Source: Acidobacteriaceae bacterium (GTDB taxonomy: Bacteria > Acidobacteriota > Terriglobia > Terriglobales > Acidobacteriaceae). From it: 38,993 nt of DNA. Below, piece by piece: positions 17,454 to 25,836 of the stretch. Positions within the stretch are counted from its first letter, which is position 1. Each line of letters starts with the position of its first letter. The position numbers and the translations under genes are program-made. A model generated the notes under the pieces. That model had not been told where the DNA came from and made no database searches. It saw only the letters and a list, made by a program, of their open reading frames with translations. The stretch lies in NCBI GenBank assembly GCA_003156805.1, contig PMHV01000030.1, positions 192,167 to 231,159 on the forward strand, given 5' to 3'.

Positions 17454-18317
17454 ATGTTAGCGACATCTAACTTTTCCGACACTATCGACCAGAAACGGCG
17501 TGGCGCTTGGGCACACGAGAATAGCTTGTCAGACATTACTTATAGCATCGTGATTCCGGCCTACAACGAGGGTGCCCGCCTGCGCGCGACCTTGGAGAAG
17601 GTGCTTGCCTATATTCGGCGGCAGGGATGGGGTACGGAAGTGATTGTCGTTAACGATGGTTCCCGAGACAACACCGCCGACATCGTGCGCGAAATTGCAC
17701 AGACGGACGCTACTTTGCGTCTGGTGGAAAACCCCGGCAACCGCGGCAAGGGCTACAGTGTTCGCCATGGCATTTTGAACGCGCGAGGCAGAGTGGTGTT
17801 GTTCAGCGATGCCGATTTATCGTCGCCCATCGAAGAAATGCCCAAGCTGCTTCAGGCGCTCGAGGCAGGCGCGGACATTGCCATCGGCTCCCGCTGGTTG
17901 CGCGCCGAATTGCAAACCCAACGGCAATCGGTCCATCGCCAGTTATTCGGCAGAATTTTCAATGTGCTGCTGCGAATTATTTTGGGGCTGCGGTTCAAGG
18001 ATACACAGTGCGGCTTCAAGGCGTTTACCCGCAGATCCGCACAGACGATTCTTCCGTTGCAGCAGATTGAACGCTGGGGGTTCGATCCTGAGATTCTTTT
18101 CCTCGCTCGCAAGTTTGGATTCAAAGTTCAGGAAGTACCGGTATCGTGGGGACACAGCGGGGGAACGCGCATGCATCCCGTCTTGGACGGTTCCCGGATG
18201 TTTCTCGAGATTCTGCGCATCCGCTGGTATGACTTGTCAGGAAAATATGACGGCCATGCCGGTGTGGCCGCGCAGCCCACTGCGAACGTGCGCAGAGGAC
18301 CTCAGTCGCGCGCGTAG
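17454..18317 (+). CDS. GT2 glycosyltransferase, dolichyl-phosphate glucose/mannose synthase-like
   Basis: The GT-A domain begins with TYSIVIPAYNEGARLRATLE, then EVIVVNDGSRDNT, NRGKGYSVRHGI, and VVLFSDADLSSPIEEMPKLL with the DxD metal site. IAIGSRWL and RFKDTQCGFKAFTR follow, with the family's final RWGFDPEILFLA and VSWGHSGGTRMHPVLDGSRM. It lacks membrane helices at the C-terminus, like yeast Alg5-type enzymes without a GtrA domain. It would transfer glucose or mannose from a nucleotide sugar to a polyprenyl phosphate at the inner face of the membrane. The start is uncertain: TTG at 17394, ATG at 17454 and TTG at 17526 are all possible and none has a strong ribosome site. The conserved domain begins just after 17526. 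It follows the broken HD-GYP gene on the same strand. Confidence 0.87.
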   Translation: MLATSNFSDTIDQKRRGAWAHENSLSDITYSIVIPAYNEGARLRATLEKVLAYIRRQGWGTEVIVVNDGSRDNTADIVREIAQTDATLRLVENPGNRGKGYSVRHGILNARGRVVLFSDADLSSPIEEMPKLLQALEAGADIAIGSRWLRAELQTQRQSVHRQLFGRIFNVLLRIILGLRFKDTQCGFKAFTRRSAQTILPLQQIERWGFDPEILFLARKFGFKVQEVPVSWGHSGGTRMHPVLDGSRMFLEILRIRWYDLSGKYDGHAGVAAQPTANVRRGPQSRA

Positions 18318-18340
18318 CGATCGTGGGTGTGTTCGCGAAT

Positions 18341-19453
18341 TCACGCGGATCTTTCCTTGGCGGTTGACACTGCCTCCGCCGATTTCTTTACTGCTTCGAC
18401 AACGATGCTTCCCATCTCCGAGGTGGTCAGCTTCTTCTGTCCCGCACTGGCAAGATCCGCAGTGCGATAGCCCTGAGCCAGCACAGCGCCAACGGAATTC
18501 TCGATGCAGGCGGCTTCGCGCTCAAGCTGAAAAGAATGCCGCAGCAGCATGGCCGCGGAAAGAATCGCGCCCAGTGGATTCGCGATCCCTTGGCCCGCAA
18601 TATCCGGAGCCGAGCCATGCACCGGCTCGTACAAGCCAACTGGTCCTCCGATGCTGGCCGAGGCCAGCAGCCCCAGCGAACCCACCACGCCGCCAGCCTG
18701 GTCCGATAGAATATCGCCGAACATGTTCTCCGTGAGTACCACGTCGAAGTCGCGGGGCCGCTGCACCAGCGCCATCGACGCCGAATCCACATACATGTGT
18801 GAGAGCTTCACGCTGGGATAATCCTTTGCGGTTCGCGTCACCACCTCGCGCCACAGGCGGGAACATTCCAGCACGTTCGCTTTGTCTACCGACAAAACTT
18901 TCCGGCGGCGCTTCTCCGCCAAAGCAAACGCGACGCAGGCGATGCGCTCAATCGCGGGCTCGTGATAGCGCATGGTGTTGATCGCAACCCGCCAGCCGGG
19001 CTCGCCTTCGATGGAACGCGGTTCGCCGAAGTAGAGTCCGCCCAGCAGTTCGCGCACGAACATAATGTCGACGCCGCGAATCAGTTCCGGGCGCAACGGC
19101 GAACATTCCACCAGAGCGGGAAAACAAATCGCTGGACGCAGATTGGCGTACGCCCCCAACTCCCGCCGCAGACGCAACAACCCAGCCTCGGGCCGAAGAT
19201 GATTCGGATAATGGTCGAAGGCCGGGTTTCCGACCGCGCCCAGTAGCACGGCAGAGGACGAGATACATGCCTGCAGCGAGTCGGGCGGCAAAGGATCTTC
19301 CGACGCAGCCAGCGCCGCTCCGCCGATGTTTTTGCGCTGCAGTTGAAAGCTGTGACCGAAGGCATCCGCCACAGTCTGCAATACCCGCACGGCCTGTCCG
19401 GTGACTTCCGGGCCGATTCCGTCGCCGGGGAGAATGGTGAGGTCGAGATTCAT
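18341..19453 (-). CDS. leuB: 3-isopropylmalate dehydrogenase
   Basis: The protein has 370 residues, the normal length for LeuB. It begins LDLTILPGDGIGPEV and has VLLGAVGNPAFDHYP, the LeuB-specific RELLGGLYFGEPR, the Lys/Asp active-site strand VLSVDKANVLECSRLWREV, MYVDSASMALVQRPRDFDVV, and TENMFGDILSDQAGG carrying the two metal-binding aspartates. VHGSAPDIAGQGIANPLG follows for NAD binding. It oxidises and decarboxylates 3-isopropylmalate to 2-oxoisocaproate in leucine synthesis, in the cytoplasm. It lies 67 bp downstream of leuA and reads the same way, so co-transcription is likely. leuC and leuD are not in the window. Confidence 0.96.
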   Translation of the reverse strand: MNLDLTILPGDGIGPEVTGQAVRVLQTVADAFGHSFQLQRKNIGGAALAASEDPLPPDSLQACISSSAVLLGAVGNPAFDHYPNHLRPEAGLLRLRRELGAYANLRPAICFPALVECSPLRPELIRGVDIMFVRELLGGLYFGEPRSIEGEPGWRVAINTMRYHEPAIERIACVAFALAEKRRRKVLSVDKANVLECSRLWREVVTRTAKDYPSVKLSHMYVDSASMALVQRPRDFDVVLTENMFGDILSDQAGGVVGSLGLLASASIGGPVGLYEPVHGSAPDIAGQGIANPLGAILSAAMLLRHSFQLEREAACIENSVGAVLAQGYRTADLASAGQKKLTTSEMGSIVVEAVKKSAEAVSTAKERSA

Positions 19454-19520
19454 GCGGAGACTAGTCTATCGCGGAAAAGGGCACTCGCCGCTGAATGTCC
19501 CAGACACGCCACGCCAGTCC

Positions 19521-20867
19521 CTACACACCCCAGAGGTAGTCTTCTTGCTCGTGGTGATCTGCGGGCACGGGTACGGGCAAGCCGAAGGCGTTCGCCTGGG
19601 GCGCGGCCGAGAACGGCTTGGACTGCGCGTCGTTGGAACCGGAGTTGACAGCCGCAGACACCGCCGTTGGCAGTCGCTCGATCAGCGGAGTCGCCGACGC
19701 AGCGGGCTTATGGGTATCGCGAATCAACTCCAGCAGGTGATGATCGCCCACGTTCTTGATCTTGTCCGCGAGCCGGACAAAACGGCGATAAATGTCGTCG
19801 AGAGCGCGGCGGTCAAATTGATAGCCGAGTTGCTCGCAGCGCATAGCCAGCGCATGACGCCCAGAATGTTTGCCCAGCACCAGCTTCGAATCCGGCACGC
19901 CCACCGACTTCGGCGTCATGATTTCGTAGGTGAGCGGGTTCTTGATCATGCCATCCTGATGGATTCCGGCTTCGTGCGCGAACGCATTGCGTCCGGTGAC
20001 GGCTTTGTTCGGCTGCACGGGAACGCCGGTAATTTCGCTCAGCAACTGGCTGGCCGGGAAAATCTGCTCACCGACAACGCCGGTCTCATACGGATAGCGA
20101 TCGGGGCGCACGCGCATCGCCATGACAATCTCTTCCAGAGAAGCGTTGCCCGCGCGTTCGCCAATTCCGTTAATTGTGCACTCCACCTGGCGCGCTCCGG
20201 CGGCGACCGCCGCCATGGTGTTCGCCACCGCCAAACCGAGATCATTGTGGCAGTGCGCTGAGATGGTCACGTTCTCGATTCCCTTGACCCGTCGGCGAAT
20301 CGCGGCAATCAAATCGCCGAACTCGGCGGGAACCGAGTAACCCACGGTGTCGGGAATGTTCAACGTGGTTGCACCGGCCTGCACCGCGGCATCCAGCACT
20401 TGATAGAGAAATTCGGGATCGGTACGGGTTGCGTCTTCCGGAGAAAACTCAACGTCATCACAAAGCGACTTTGCCAGGCGCATCGCTTCGCGAGCGTTCT
20501 CCAGACACTGCGCGCGCGTGAGGCGTAGCTTGTCTTTCAAGTGAATGTCGGAAGTAGCCAGGAAGACGTGAATGCGGGGATGGGCGGCGTCTTTCAAGGC
20601 TTCCCACGCGCGTTCAATGTCTGGCCGACAGGCTCGAGCCAGGCCAGCGACAATCGGACGGCGAATCACGGCCGAGACCGCCTTTACCGCCGCGAAATCA
20701 CCTTCGGAGGCGATAGGAAAGCCGGCTTCGATCACATCCACACCCAGGCGGTCGAGCTGCTGCGCCAGGCGCAACTTTTCCTGGTGGTTCATGCTGCAAC
20801 CCGGCGATTGTTCGCCGTCGCGCAAAGTGGTATCGAATATGGTGATGCGAGCCTGTTCCGTGGCCAT
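19521..20867 (-). CDS. leuA: 2-isopropylmalate synthase without the C-terminal regulatory domain
   Basis: At 448 residues it is shorter than typical LeuA (about 510-550). The catalytic TIM barrel is complete: [19 protein letters not shown] at the N-terminus, [33 protein letters not shown], the metal motif [38 protein letters not shown] and [10 protein letters not shown]. It ends with the linker [17 protein letters not shown], after which only a Pro/Ala/Ser-rich tail ending DYLWGV follows. The roughly 130-residue LeuA dimer domain that binds leucine is missing. The start has AGGGAAGG upstream. It condenses acetyl-CoA with 2-oxoisovalerate, the first committed step of leucine synthesis; feedback inhibition by leucine is probably absent or works differently. 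The gene is divergent from a LysR regulator. Confidence 0.93.
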   Translation of the reverse strand: MATEQARITIFDTTLRDGEQSPGCSMNHQEKLRLAQQLDRLGVDVIEAGFPIASEGDFAAVKAVSAVIRRPIVAGLARACRPDIERAWEALKDAAHPRIHVFLATSDIHLKDKLRLTRAQCLENAREAMRLAKSLCDDVEFSPEDATRTDPEFLYQVLDAAVQAGATTLNIPDTVGYSVPAEFGDLIAAIRRRVKGIENVTISAHCHNDLGLAVANTMAAVAAGARQVECTINGIGERAGNASLEEIVMAMRVRPDRYPYETGVVGEQIFPASQLLSEITGVPVQPNKAVTGRNAFAHEAGIHQDGMIKNPLTYEIMTPKSVGVPDSKLVLGKHSGRHALAMRCEQLGYQFDRRALDDIYRRFVRLADKIKNVGDHHLLELIRDTHKPAASATPLIERLPTAVSAAVNSGSNDAQSKPFSAAPQANAFGLPVPVPADHHEQEDYLWGV

Positions 20868-20929
20868 AGTGCCTTCCCTCGAGTGAAACCCAACGTTCCA
20901 TGGTACGCGTAAACTAGATAGAAGAAAGA

Positions 20930-20972
20930 CTTATAATTTTTGTGTCATCATTACCATGTCTTATATTATAAG
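20930..20972. promoter_or_regulatory. AT-rich inverted repeats between leuA and the LysR gene
   Basis: CTTATATTATAAG (20960-20972) is a perfect 6-1-6 palindrome. CTTATAAT (20930-20937) is an inverted partner of its right half, ATTATAAG (20965-20972), spaced 35 bp centre to centre. TATAAT occurs inside the repeat on the plus strand (20932-20937) and on the minus strand (complement of 20965-20970). The two could therefore serve as -10 boxes for lysR and leuA respectively. LysR-type regulators usually bind T-N11-A palindromes in exactly such divergent gaps. No good -35 boxes were seen, which fits activator dependence. Confidence 0.5.
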
Positions 20973-21009
20973 AAGCGCTAATGTATTCTTAAGCTTCTAA
21001 AGGCGGTTC

Positions 21010-21927
21010 ATGGAGCTCTCTCAATTGGAGGTTTTTCTCGCCGTGGTTCGAGAGCGCCGGTTTTCACGCGCCGCGGAAAAACTCCATCGCACCCAGTCCG
21101 CCGTAAGTCAGACGATTCGCAAGCTGGAGGATGAGTTGGGCGAATCCCTATTCGACCGCTCCTCCCGCGAAGGTATCCTCACGGACGCTGGGCAGGTGCT
21201 GTGCGAGTACGCGGAGAAACTGCTGAACCTGCGCAATGACGCGCACGAATCACTGGTGGAACTGCGCGAACTGCAGAAGGGCAAGCTAGTGATTGCCGCC
21301 AACGAGTTCACGTCGCTCTACTTGTTGCCGGTTCTGTCCGAATTCCGGCGGTTGCATCCTATGATCAAGATCACGGTGCAGCGCGCATTGGGCAGCCACA
21401 TCCCCGACGATGTTTTGCAGCACAGCGCCGAGTTGGGCGTGCTTTCCTATGAGCCGCAGGAACCGCACCTGCATTCCGTTGTGGTCTATCTCGACGAACT
21501 GGTGTTTGTAGTTCCTCCGAGGCATCCTCTGGCTTCGGCGCGAGAGGTCAGCATCCGGCAACTGGGAGCGGAATCCTTTGTCGCCCACATCGTGCCCTCG
21601 CCCTATCGAGAGAAGGTTTTGCAGGCTTTCCAGCGGCACAAGACACCGCTTCACATGGGTCTCGAACTTCCCACGCTGCAAGCCATCAAGCAGTTTGTGG
21701 CGGGTGGAAACGGCGTAGCCTTCATGCCCGAGATAAGCGTAGAAGCGGAGCTAGCGCGCAATGAACTGGTACGGGTCCCGGTGCGGGAGTTGCATTTGGA
21801 ACGCAAGTTGAGGCTGATCTACCGCAAGGAAGCAGGGCTGTCACACGCCGCGCGGGCCTTCCTCAAAGTGGCCGAAGCAGTCGCACTGGGCCGCAAGGGG
21901 CGGCACCGTTTCCAGCGCGAGACCTAG
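21010..21927 (+). CDS. LysR-family transcriptional regulator
   Basis: The 305-residue protein has the LysR winged helix-turn-helix at residues 1-60: MELSQLEVFLAVVRERRFSR, AAEKLHRTQSAVSQTIRKLE, then ELGESLFDRSSREGILTDAG. A linker helix follows (AEKLLNLRNDAHESLVELRE). The periplasmic-binding-protein-like effector domain begins KLVIAANEFTSLYLLPVLSEF, with AELGVLSYEPQEPHLHSVVV, VVPPRHPLA and GGNGVAFMPE. It resembles the CysB/CysL-like branch. It is transcribed away from leuA across 142 bp holding palindromic AT-rich sites, so it probably controls leuAB and itself. The ligand, perhaps a leucine-pathway intermediate, is unknown. It converges with the STAS gene 16 bp downstream. Confidence 0.92.
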   Translation: MELSQLEVFLAVVRERRFSRAAEKLHRTQSAVSQTIRKLEDELGESLFDRSSREGILTDAGQVLCEYAEKLLNLRNDAHESLVELRELQKGKLVIAANEFTSLYLLPVLSEFRRLHPMIKITVQRALGSHIPDDVLQHSAELGVLSYEPQEPHLHSVVVYLDELVFVVPPRHPLASAREVSIRQLGAESFVAHIVPSPYREKVLQAFQRHKTPLHMGLELPTLQAIKQFVAGGNGVAFMPEISVEAELARNELVRVPVRELHLERKLRLIYRKEAGLSHAARAFLKVAEAVALGRKGRHRFQRET

Positions 21928-21943
21928 CGATTGTCAACCCGCA

Positions 21944-22309
21944 TCAACCGTCGGCGCAGACTTTCCCCGGGTGGAAGGCATCGAGGGCTTCGCAAACAGT
22001 AGGGTGAATCTCAAGGACGGAGTCCAGGTTGGTAAGACTCAGCAGACTGCGCACCAATGGGTTCGGTCCGGCGCATTTCAAATCCGCATTGTTCGCCTGT
22101 GCCCAAGTATGCAGAAGAGCCAACTCGCCGATTCCAGCGCTATCGATGGAACTGACGCCAGCCAGATCAAGAACCACCTTGCAGGTATTCTGCAGAACGT
22201 CGCTGACCAGATGCGAAAGCTCCGCAGCTTCGTCGCGATACACAATGCGTCCTTGACAGTGCACGACCATCACATCACCAAGATTCCGGGTTTCCAGACT
22301 AAGCTTCAA
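21944..22309 (-). CDS. STAS-domain anti-sigma factor antagonist-like protein
   Basis: This is a 121-residue single STAS domain. The start is TTG at 22309 with AAGGAG seven bases upstream. The fold is visible as VMVVHCQGRIVYRDEAAEL (strand-helix), KVVLDLAGVSSIDSAGIGEL with the phosphorylatable Ser at the start of helix 2, and ADLKCAGPNPLVRSLLSLTN. SpoIIAA/RsbV relatives bind an anti-sigma kinase when unphosphorylated and release the sigma factor. No RsbW-like kinase or sigma factor is nearby, so it may act with partners elsewhere. Confidence 0.85.
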   Translation of the reverse strand: MKLSLETRNLGDVMVVHCQGRIVYRDEAAELSHLVSDVLQNTCKVVLDLAGVSSIDSAGIGELALLHTWAQANNADLKCAGPNPLVRSLLSLTNLDSVLEIHPTVCEALDAFHPGKVCADG

Positions 22310-22584
22310 CTGCGACTCCTTCTTGTGTTTCCAGGGCAGCCGGATTGCAGAGGCGCCGAGACGGTTGCCAAGTTGTATTTATGGATTGCATGCTATTACA
22401 TAGACGCAGCCACAGCCGTTTCGGAATCATGAAAAAGTGTAAATTTCTTGTCGCCAATTTTCTTCGCAGGCAAAATTGCCGGGCGGGACATCCTAGGTCT
22501 CCGGTACACTGCATCTAAAGGATTTCGCAACCAATCAGGTAGAATCTGCTGCCGGCTCAAATTGCCAGGGGAGGAATCATTTTC

Positions 22585-23097
22585 GTGTCGAAAACCGCAG
22601 CCGTAGTTCTGGCGTTCGCAAGCTTCCTGCTGTTCACGGCCACATCGGGGGCACAAATTCTGCCGCGCGGCAATGTGTATGTGGGCGCTGTTTACGCCTC
22701 GTCCGAAGACGTCACCCTCCGCCACGATTTCCGGGGCTGGAATGGTTCCGTGGAAGATATGCCGTTCCCCCGGTTTTCTTATTTGGGGCTGGTGCTGGAT
22801 GGCACTGGCCTTTACCGCCCGGGCGACACCCAGTACAATCTCTTCCTCGGTCCTCGCATCTCCACGCACTATGGAAAATGGCGGCCATTTATGCAAGCCA
22901 TGGCTGGCGTGCAACAGGTTCCGGTGAACGGCATTAAGTATCATCCGCTAGCCGAAGATGTGGGTGGCGGGGTGGACTACCGGCTTTTTTTTAAGAAGTT
23001 TTCCTGGCGGCTACAGGTCGACTATATGCACACCCACTTTCTCAGTGCGCACCAGAATGACATACGCGCCTCGACCGGTCTGGTCTGGCGCTTCTGA
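22585..23097 (+). CDS. small outer-membrane beta-barrel protein (first of a tandem pair)
   Basis: The start is GTG at 22585, after AGGGGAGGAATC. The 170-residue protein has a signal peptide (MSKTAAVVLAFASFLLFTAT, cleavage near SGA/QIL) and alternating hydrophobic strands of an eight-stranded OmpA/OmpX-type barrel. It ends in aromatic VWRF, a typical recognition signal for barrel insertion. It is paralogous to the next gene: compare WRLQVDYMHTHFLSAHQND and RASTGLVWRF here with WRFQGDYLQTRFFGATQNN and RLSTGIVLRF there. The GPRISTHYGKWRPFMQAMAG strand pair matches GPRVSFPVGRFRPFAEALFG. Its role, beyond sitting in the outer membrane, is unknown. Confidence 0.8.
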   Translation: MSKTAAVVLAFASFLLFTATSGAQILPRGNVYVGAVYASSEDVTLRHDFRGWNGSVEDMPFPRFSYLGLVLDGTGLYRPGDTQYNLFLGPRISTHYGKWRPFMQAMAGVQQVPVNGIKYHPLAEDVGGGVDYRLFFKKFSWRLQVDYMHTHFLSAHQNDIRASTGLVWRF

Positions 23098-23311
23098 AAA
23101 CCATCTTGCCCGCTAAATCGCTTTTCATTGGAACTTGGACGGCTGGTTGACCCCCACCCGCGTAGCGATGTTGTATCCGCTATTACAGCGCGCAGCTCTC
23201 GCCTCAACTCGCATGGACGTTTTTCGTCCCTAAGCATCTAATTCCCGATATTTCTAACGACTTTGCGCGTCGCGCAGTGTTGAAGAAAGTGAGAAGGAGG
23301 GTAACAGCGTC

Positions 23312-23866
23312 ATGCGGAAAGCAGGCTTACTTGTCGTAACATTCGCGTTGTTAAGCGGTCTGGCAATCGCCCAGGTGCCGTCTGGCAACGCTTTTTTCGG
23401 CTATTCGTACTACAGCACAAATCTCTCTTCGATTGATCGGGCCAATACGAATGGGTGGGAGGCCTCGCTCGAGGGCAAGATTGTTCCCTGGGTCGGGTTC
23501 GTGGCCGATTTTGACAGCCACTATGGCTCGCAAACTTTTCCTTTTTGTGAGCCCACCCCCGGAGGCATTATCTGTTCCAGTTTCAACACCAGCGTTACCG
23601 AGCGCAACTTTCTGTTTGGTCCGCGAGTTTCATTCCCGGTTGGCAGGTTCCGTCCCTTCGCGGAAGCATTGTTCGGAGGCGCCCGTGTCGATGCCAACGG
23701 CGCCGGCTCCGATACCTCGTTTGCGACCGCGCTGGGCGGCGACATCGACTACAAAATCATCCGTCCGATTGCCTGGCGTTTCCAGGGAGACTACTTGCAG
23801 ACGCGTTTCTTCGGTGCAACTCAGAATAACGTGCGCTTGTCGACGGGTATTGTGCTGCGTTTTTAG
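23312..23866 (+). CDS. small outer-membrane beta-barrel protein (second of a tandem pair)
   Basis: This 184-residue protein has a signal peptide (MRKAGLLVVTFALLSGLAIA, cleavage after AIA/QVP) and a good ribosome site (GAAGGAGGG). Barrel-like strands include GNAFFGYSYYSTNLSS, WEASLEGKIVPWVGFVADFD, NFLFGPRVSFPVGRFRPFAE and the closing VRLSTGIVLRF. Two cysteines (PFCEPTPGGIICSS) lie in a predicted external loop and may form a disulphide; they are absent from its upstream paralogue. The form is common in Acidobacteriota under the name 'outer membrane beta-barrel protein'. The 214-bp gap between the two genes shows nothing else recognisable. Confidence 0.8.
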   Translation: MRKAGLLVVTFALLSGLAIAQVPSGNAFFGYSYYSTNLSSIDRANTNGWEASLEGKIVPWVGFVADFDSHYGSQTFPFCEPTPGGIICSSFNTSVTERNFLFGPRVSFPVGRFRPFAEALFGGARVDANGAGSDTSFATALGGDIDYKIIRPIAWRFQGDYLQTRFFGATQNNVRLSTGIVLRF

Positions 23867-23985
23867 CGCCACATGGTCTTGGGCAAAGCACCAGGGCCAA
23901 AGAACCGGATTCCGGCTGGTTGGCCGGGTCCTGCATTTGCGGTCACTACGCACAGCCAAGGAGCGACAGCGTGAAATCGGTTTGT

Positions 23986-24705
23986 TTACGCTTGCCAGTA
24001 TTTATGGTCGCGTAAAAAATGGTTCTCGTTCCAGTAGTTCATCGCGGTCTTCAGGAACAGCCAACCCACGCGCAAATGCCCCATTTTCTGGAAACGGCGG
24101 TTGGTAGTGTAGACGCCGCCACGGACAATGCCGAAGCGGTTGGACGCCACTTGCTGTGTGAGCATGTAATCTTCGGCGAAGTGAACCCGCTCGTTGAATC
24201 CGCCCAGGTCGCGGAATTTGTTGGTGTCGAACAGCATGAACATTCCGGTGGCAAAGGGCTTGTGCAGGCACGAAAGGTATTGAAAGGCATCGTTGCCGGC
24301 GTACAGAAGCTTATCCACCCAATTGCCGCCGCGGCAAAGAATGTTCGTGGTCACGCAATGAAGCTGCTTGTGCTGGGCGAGCTCGACTGCCCGCCGTACG
24401 ACGGACGGATGTGCCATCTCAATGTCGGCATCCAGAAAAAGAACGTACGGAGTTTCCGCCTGGGCCGCGCCCTGATTGCGGCCGACCGAAGGCATTCCGC
24501 CAGAGATCACGCTCACGTTCAGACGACCGCGGAAGCTGAGGACGATCTTGGGCGTGCCGTCGGCGGAGTTGGCGTCAGCCACCAACACTTTCGTATTCGA
24601 CATCTTCGAGTAGTCCTGCTTCGTCAGCGAAGTCAGCAAGCGAGGAATCAGCCTCGCCTCGTTCTTGGCCGGAATCACGATCGTCAGCTCGTTCGCGGTA
24701 TTCAT
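23986..24705 (-). CDS. family 2 glycosyltransferase
   Basis: The start chosen is ATG 24705 (MNTANELTIVIPAKNEARL), with AGGGAG nine bases upstream; an ATG-type start at 24729 is less likely. The 239-residue GT-A protein has VLVADANSADGT, SVGRNQGAAQAETPYVLFLD and DADIEM with the metal-binding DxD. A region FNERVHFAEDYMLTQQVA is equivalent to the ED motif of the acceptor site. A short hydrophobic C-terminus, GWLFLKTAMNYWNENHF, may touch the membrane. It resembles polyisoprenyl- or cell-wall-type GT2 enzymes. Its first 131 bases overlap the 3' end of the phosphoesterase gene in another frame, so translation of the two is probably coupled. The sugar donor and acceptor are unknown. Confidence 0.86.
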   Translation of the reverse strand: MNTANELTIVIPAKNEARLIPRLLTSLTKQDYSKMSNTKVLVADANSADGTPKIVLSFRGRLNVSVISGGMPSVGRNQGAAQAETPYVLFLDADIEMAHPSVVRRAVELAQHKQLHCVTTNILCRGGNWVDKLLYAGNDAFQYLSCLHKPFATGMFMLFDTNKFRDLGGFNERVHFAEDYMLTQQVASNRFGIVRGGVYTTNRRFQKMGHLRVGWLFLKTAMNYWNENHFLRDHKYWQA

Positions 24706-25384
24706 GGATGCGCACTCCCTGTTCATCAATGGTGAGATATGTCAGGCGGGAATCGACCCATCCGCCCGAGTTGTAGTAATCAATGCCATCCTGCGCTACA
24801 TGGCTGGCCTCGTGCGTGTGCCCGCAGAAAATGCGGTCAACGCTGTGTTGCCGCCCCCATGCGATTGCTCCCGCAGCGACTTTTGTCGACATGCGCAACC
24901 AGCGCGTATTAAGCCGGTCAATCAGCCGCGCAATGGGCTTGCTCTTGAAATCTAACTTCTGCAACTGCAAATAAAGCGACGTGCCCAGCCGGCTGAAGCG
25001 CAAATTGTTCACCTGAAACCCATCGAACTGATGACCGTGAATCGCCGCATGCCGGAGTCCTTCGTACTGCCAGGTGTATTGCCGGTAAACCCGCACTCCG
25101 ACCAGATGCGACATGATGTTGATGAGCCCGTGGTCATGGTTGCCTTCCACCCATACCACTTCCACCTGCCGCTTGGGATTCGAAAGCTTGCGAATAGAAC
25201 CGAGAAACTTCCAGTGATCTTTCGTCAGGCGGGCGAAATTGAGGTCGGCAAAAATATCTCCCAGCAGAATCAGCCGCTGAAAACGATTCTCCTTGAGCAC
25301 GCGCGTCGCCTCACGCGCATGACTCGTCTCTGCACCGAGGTGCAGGTCGGAGAGGATCAGCGTGTTGTAGACCGCCGAATCCAT
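24575..25384 (-). CDS. LpxH-like metallophosphoesterase (UDP-2,3-diacylglucosamine pyrophosphatase family)
   Basis: The 269-residue protein shows the full calcineurin-like metal site: LILSDLHLGAETSH (DxH), LILLGDIFADL (GD), WVEGNHDHGL (GNHD), HAAIHGHQFDGF and FCGHTHEASH (GHTH), with YYNSGGWVDS closing the core near residue 215. These fit the LpxH/YbbF-like branch that acts on nucleotide-linked lipid A precursors, but other substrates are possible. The last roughly 40 residues (RADDRDSGQERGEADSSLAD onward) are charged and overlap the following GT2 gene in another reading frame. The pair forms an operon with a probable role in envelope glycolipids, which is an inference from the two families. 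Confidence 0.85.
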   Translation of the reverse strand: MDSAVYNTLILSDLHLGAETSHAREATRVLKENRFQRLILLGDIFADLNFARLTKDHWKFLGSIRKLSNPKRQVEVVWVEGNHDHGLINIMSHLVGVRVYRQYTWQYEGLRHAAIHGHQFDGFQVNNLRFSRLGTSLYLQLQKLDFKSKPIARLIDRLNTRWLRMSTKVAAGAIAWGRQHSVDRIFCGHTHEASHVAQDGIDYYNSGGWVDSRLTYLTIDEQGVRIHEYRERADDRDSGQERGEADSSLADFADEAGLLEDVEYESVGG

Positions 25385-25532
25385 GATTGTTTTGTAACAG
25401 GCGAATGTTACGGGATGATGAAATATGCATCAAAATTGGTGCAGCAGTAGCCGCTGCGGTAACAGCAGGTTAGGGAAGAGTCTTGCTCCAGACGGGCCGA
25501 AGTGTTGCAGGAATGGGAATACCGCCGGACTC

Positions 25533-25561
25533 GCGAACGAAACGCCTCAGCGAAGAGGCGT
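25533..25561 (-). terminator. intrinsic terminator after the YggX-like gene
   Basis: ACGCCTC/GAGGCGT forms a 7-bp stem with a 6-base loop (25542-25561). Read on the minus strand it begins in the stop codon of the YggX-like gene and is followed by TTCGTTCG. The T-run is imperfect, so strength is moderate. Confidence 0.55.
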
Positions 25562-25836
25562 CACTTTTGCGCTGGCGGCACGTACTCTTTGGGAACGGCC
25601 GAGCCTTCGCCGAAAAAGTATTGATCCAGATGCTTGACAATGACTTCCTGATCCTCGCGGCGCGCAGGATTCAGGCGATACTCGTTGAGCAGCATCTTGC
25701 AATGTTCCATCCACATCTTCCAGGCCTCCTGAGAAACGTTGTCGTAAACCTTGCGGCCGAGATCGTTGTCAAAAGGGGGCTCGTCCAACCCGGTCAACTC
25801 TCTCTTCAATTTCACGCAGAAAACGGTATGCGCCAT
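25561..25836 (-). CDS. yggX: Fe(2+)-trafficking protein, YggX family
   Basis: The 91-residue protein matches YggX in length and pattern. It reads MAHTVFCVKLKRELTGLDEP with the family's single N-terminal Cys at position 7. Then come PFDNDLGRKVYDNVSQEAWK (compare LGKRIYNEISKEAW in enterobacterial YggX), MWMEHCKMLLNEYRLNP (MLINEKKLN in relatives), and a helix ending FFGEGSAVPKEYVPP. The family binds or hands over ferrous iron and protects iron-sulphur enzymes from oxidative damage in the cytoplasm. GAGGAAGG precedes the ATG. It is monocistronic, with a hairpin terminator overlapping its stop. Confidence 0.88.
   Translation of the reverse strand: MAHTVFCVKLKRELTGLDEPPFDNDLGRKVYDNVSQEAWKMWMEHCKMLLNEYRLNPARREDQEVIVKHLDQYFFGEGSAVPKEYVPPAQK

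Noticed and set aside
19401-20261. A 286-codon open frame antisense to leuA.
   Set aside because: Shadow of leuA, with no domain.
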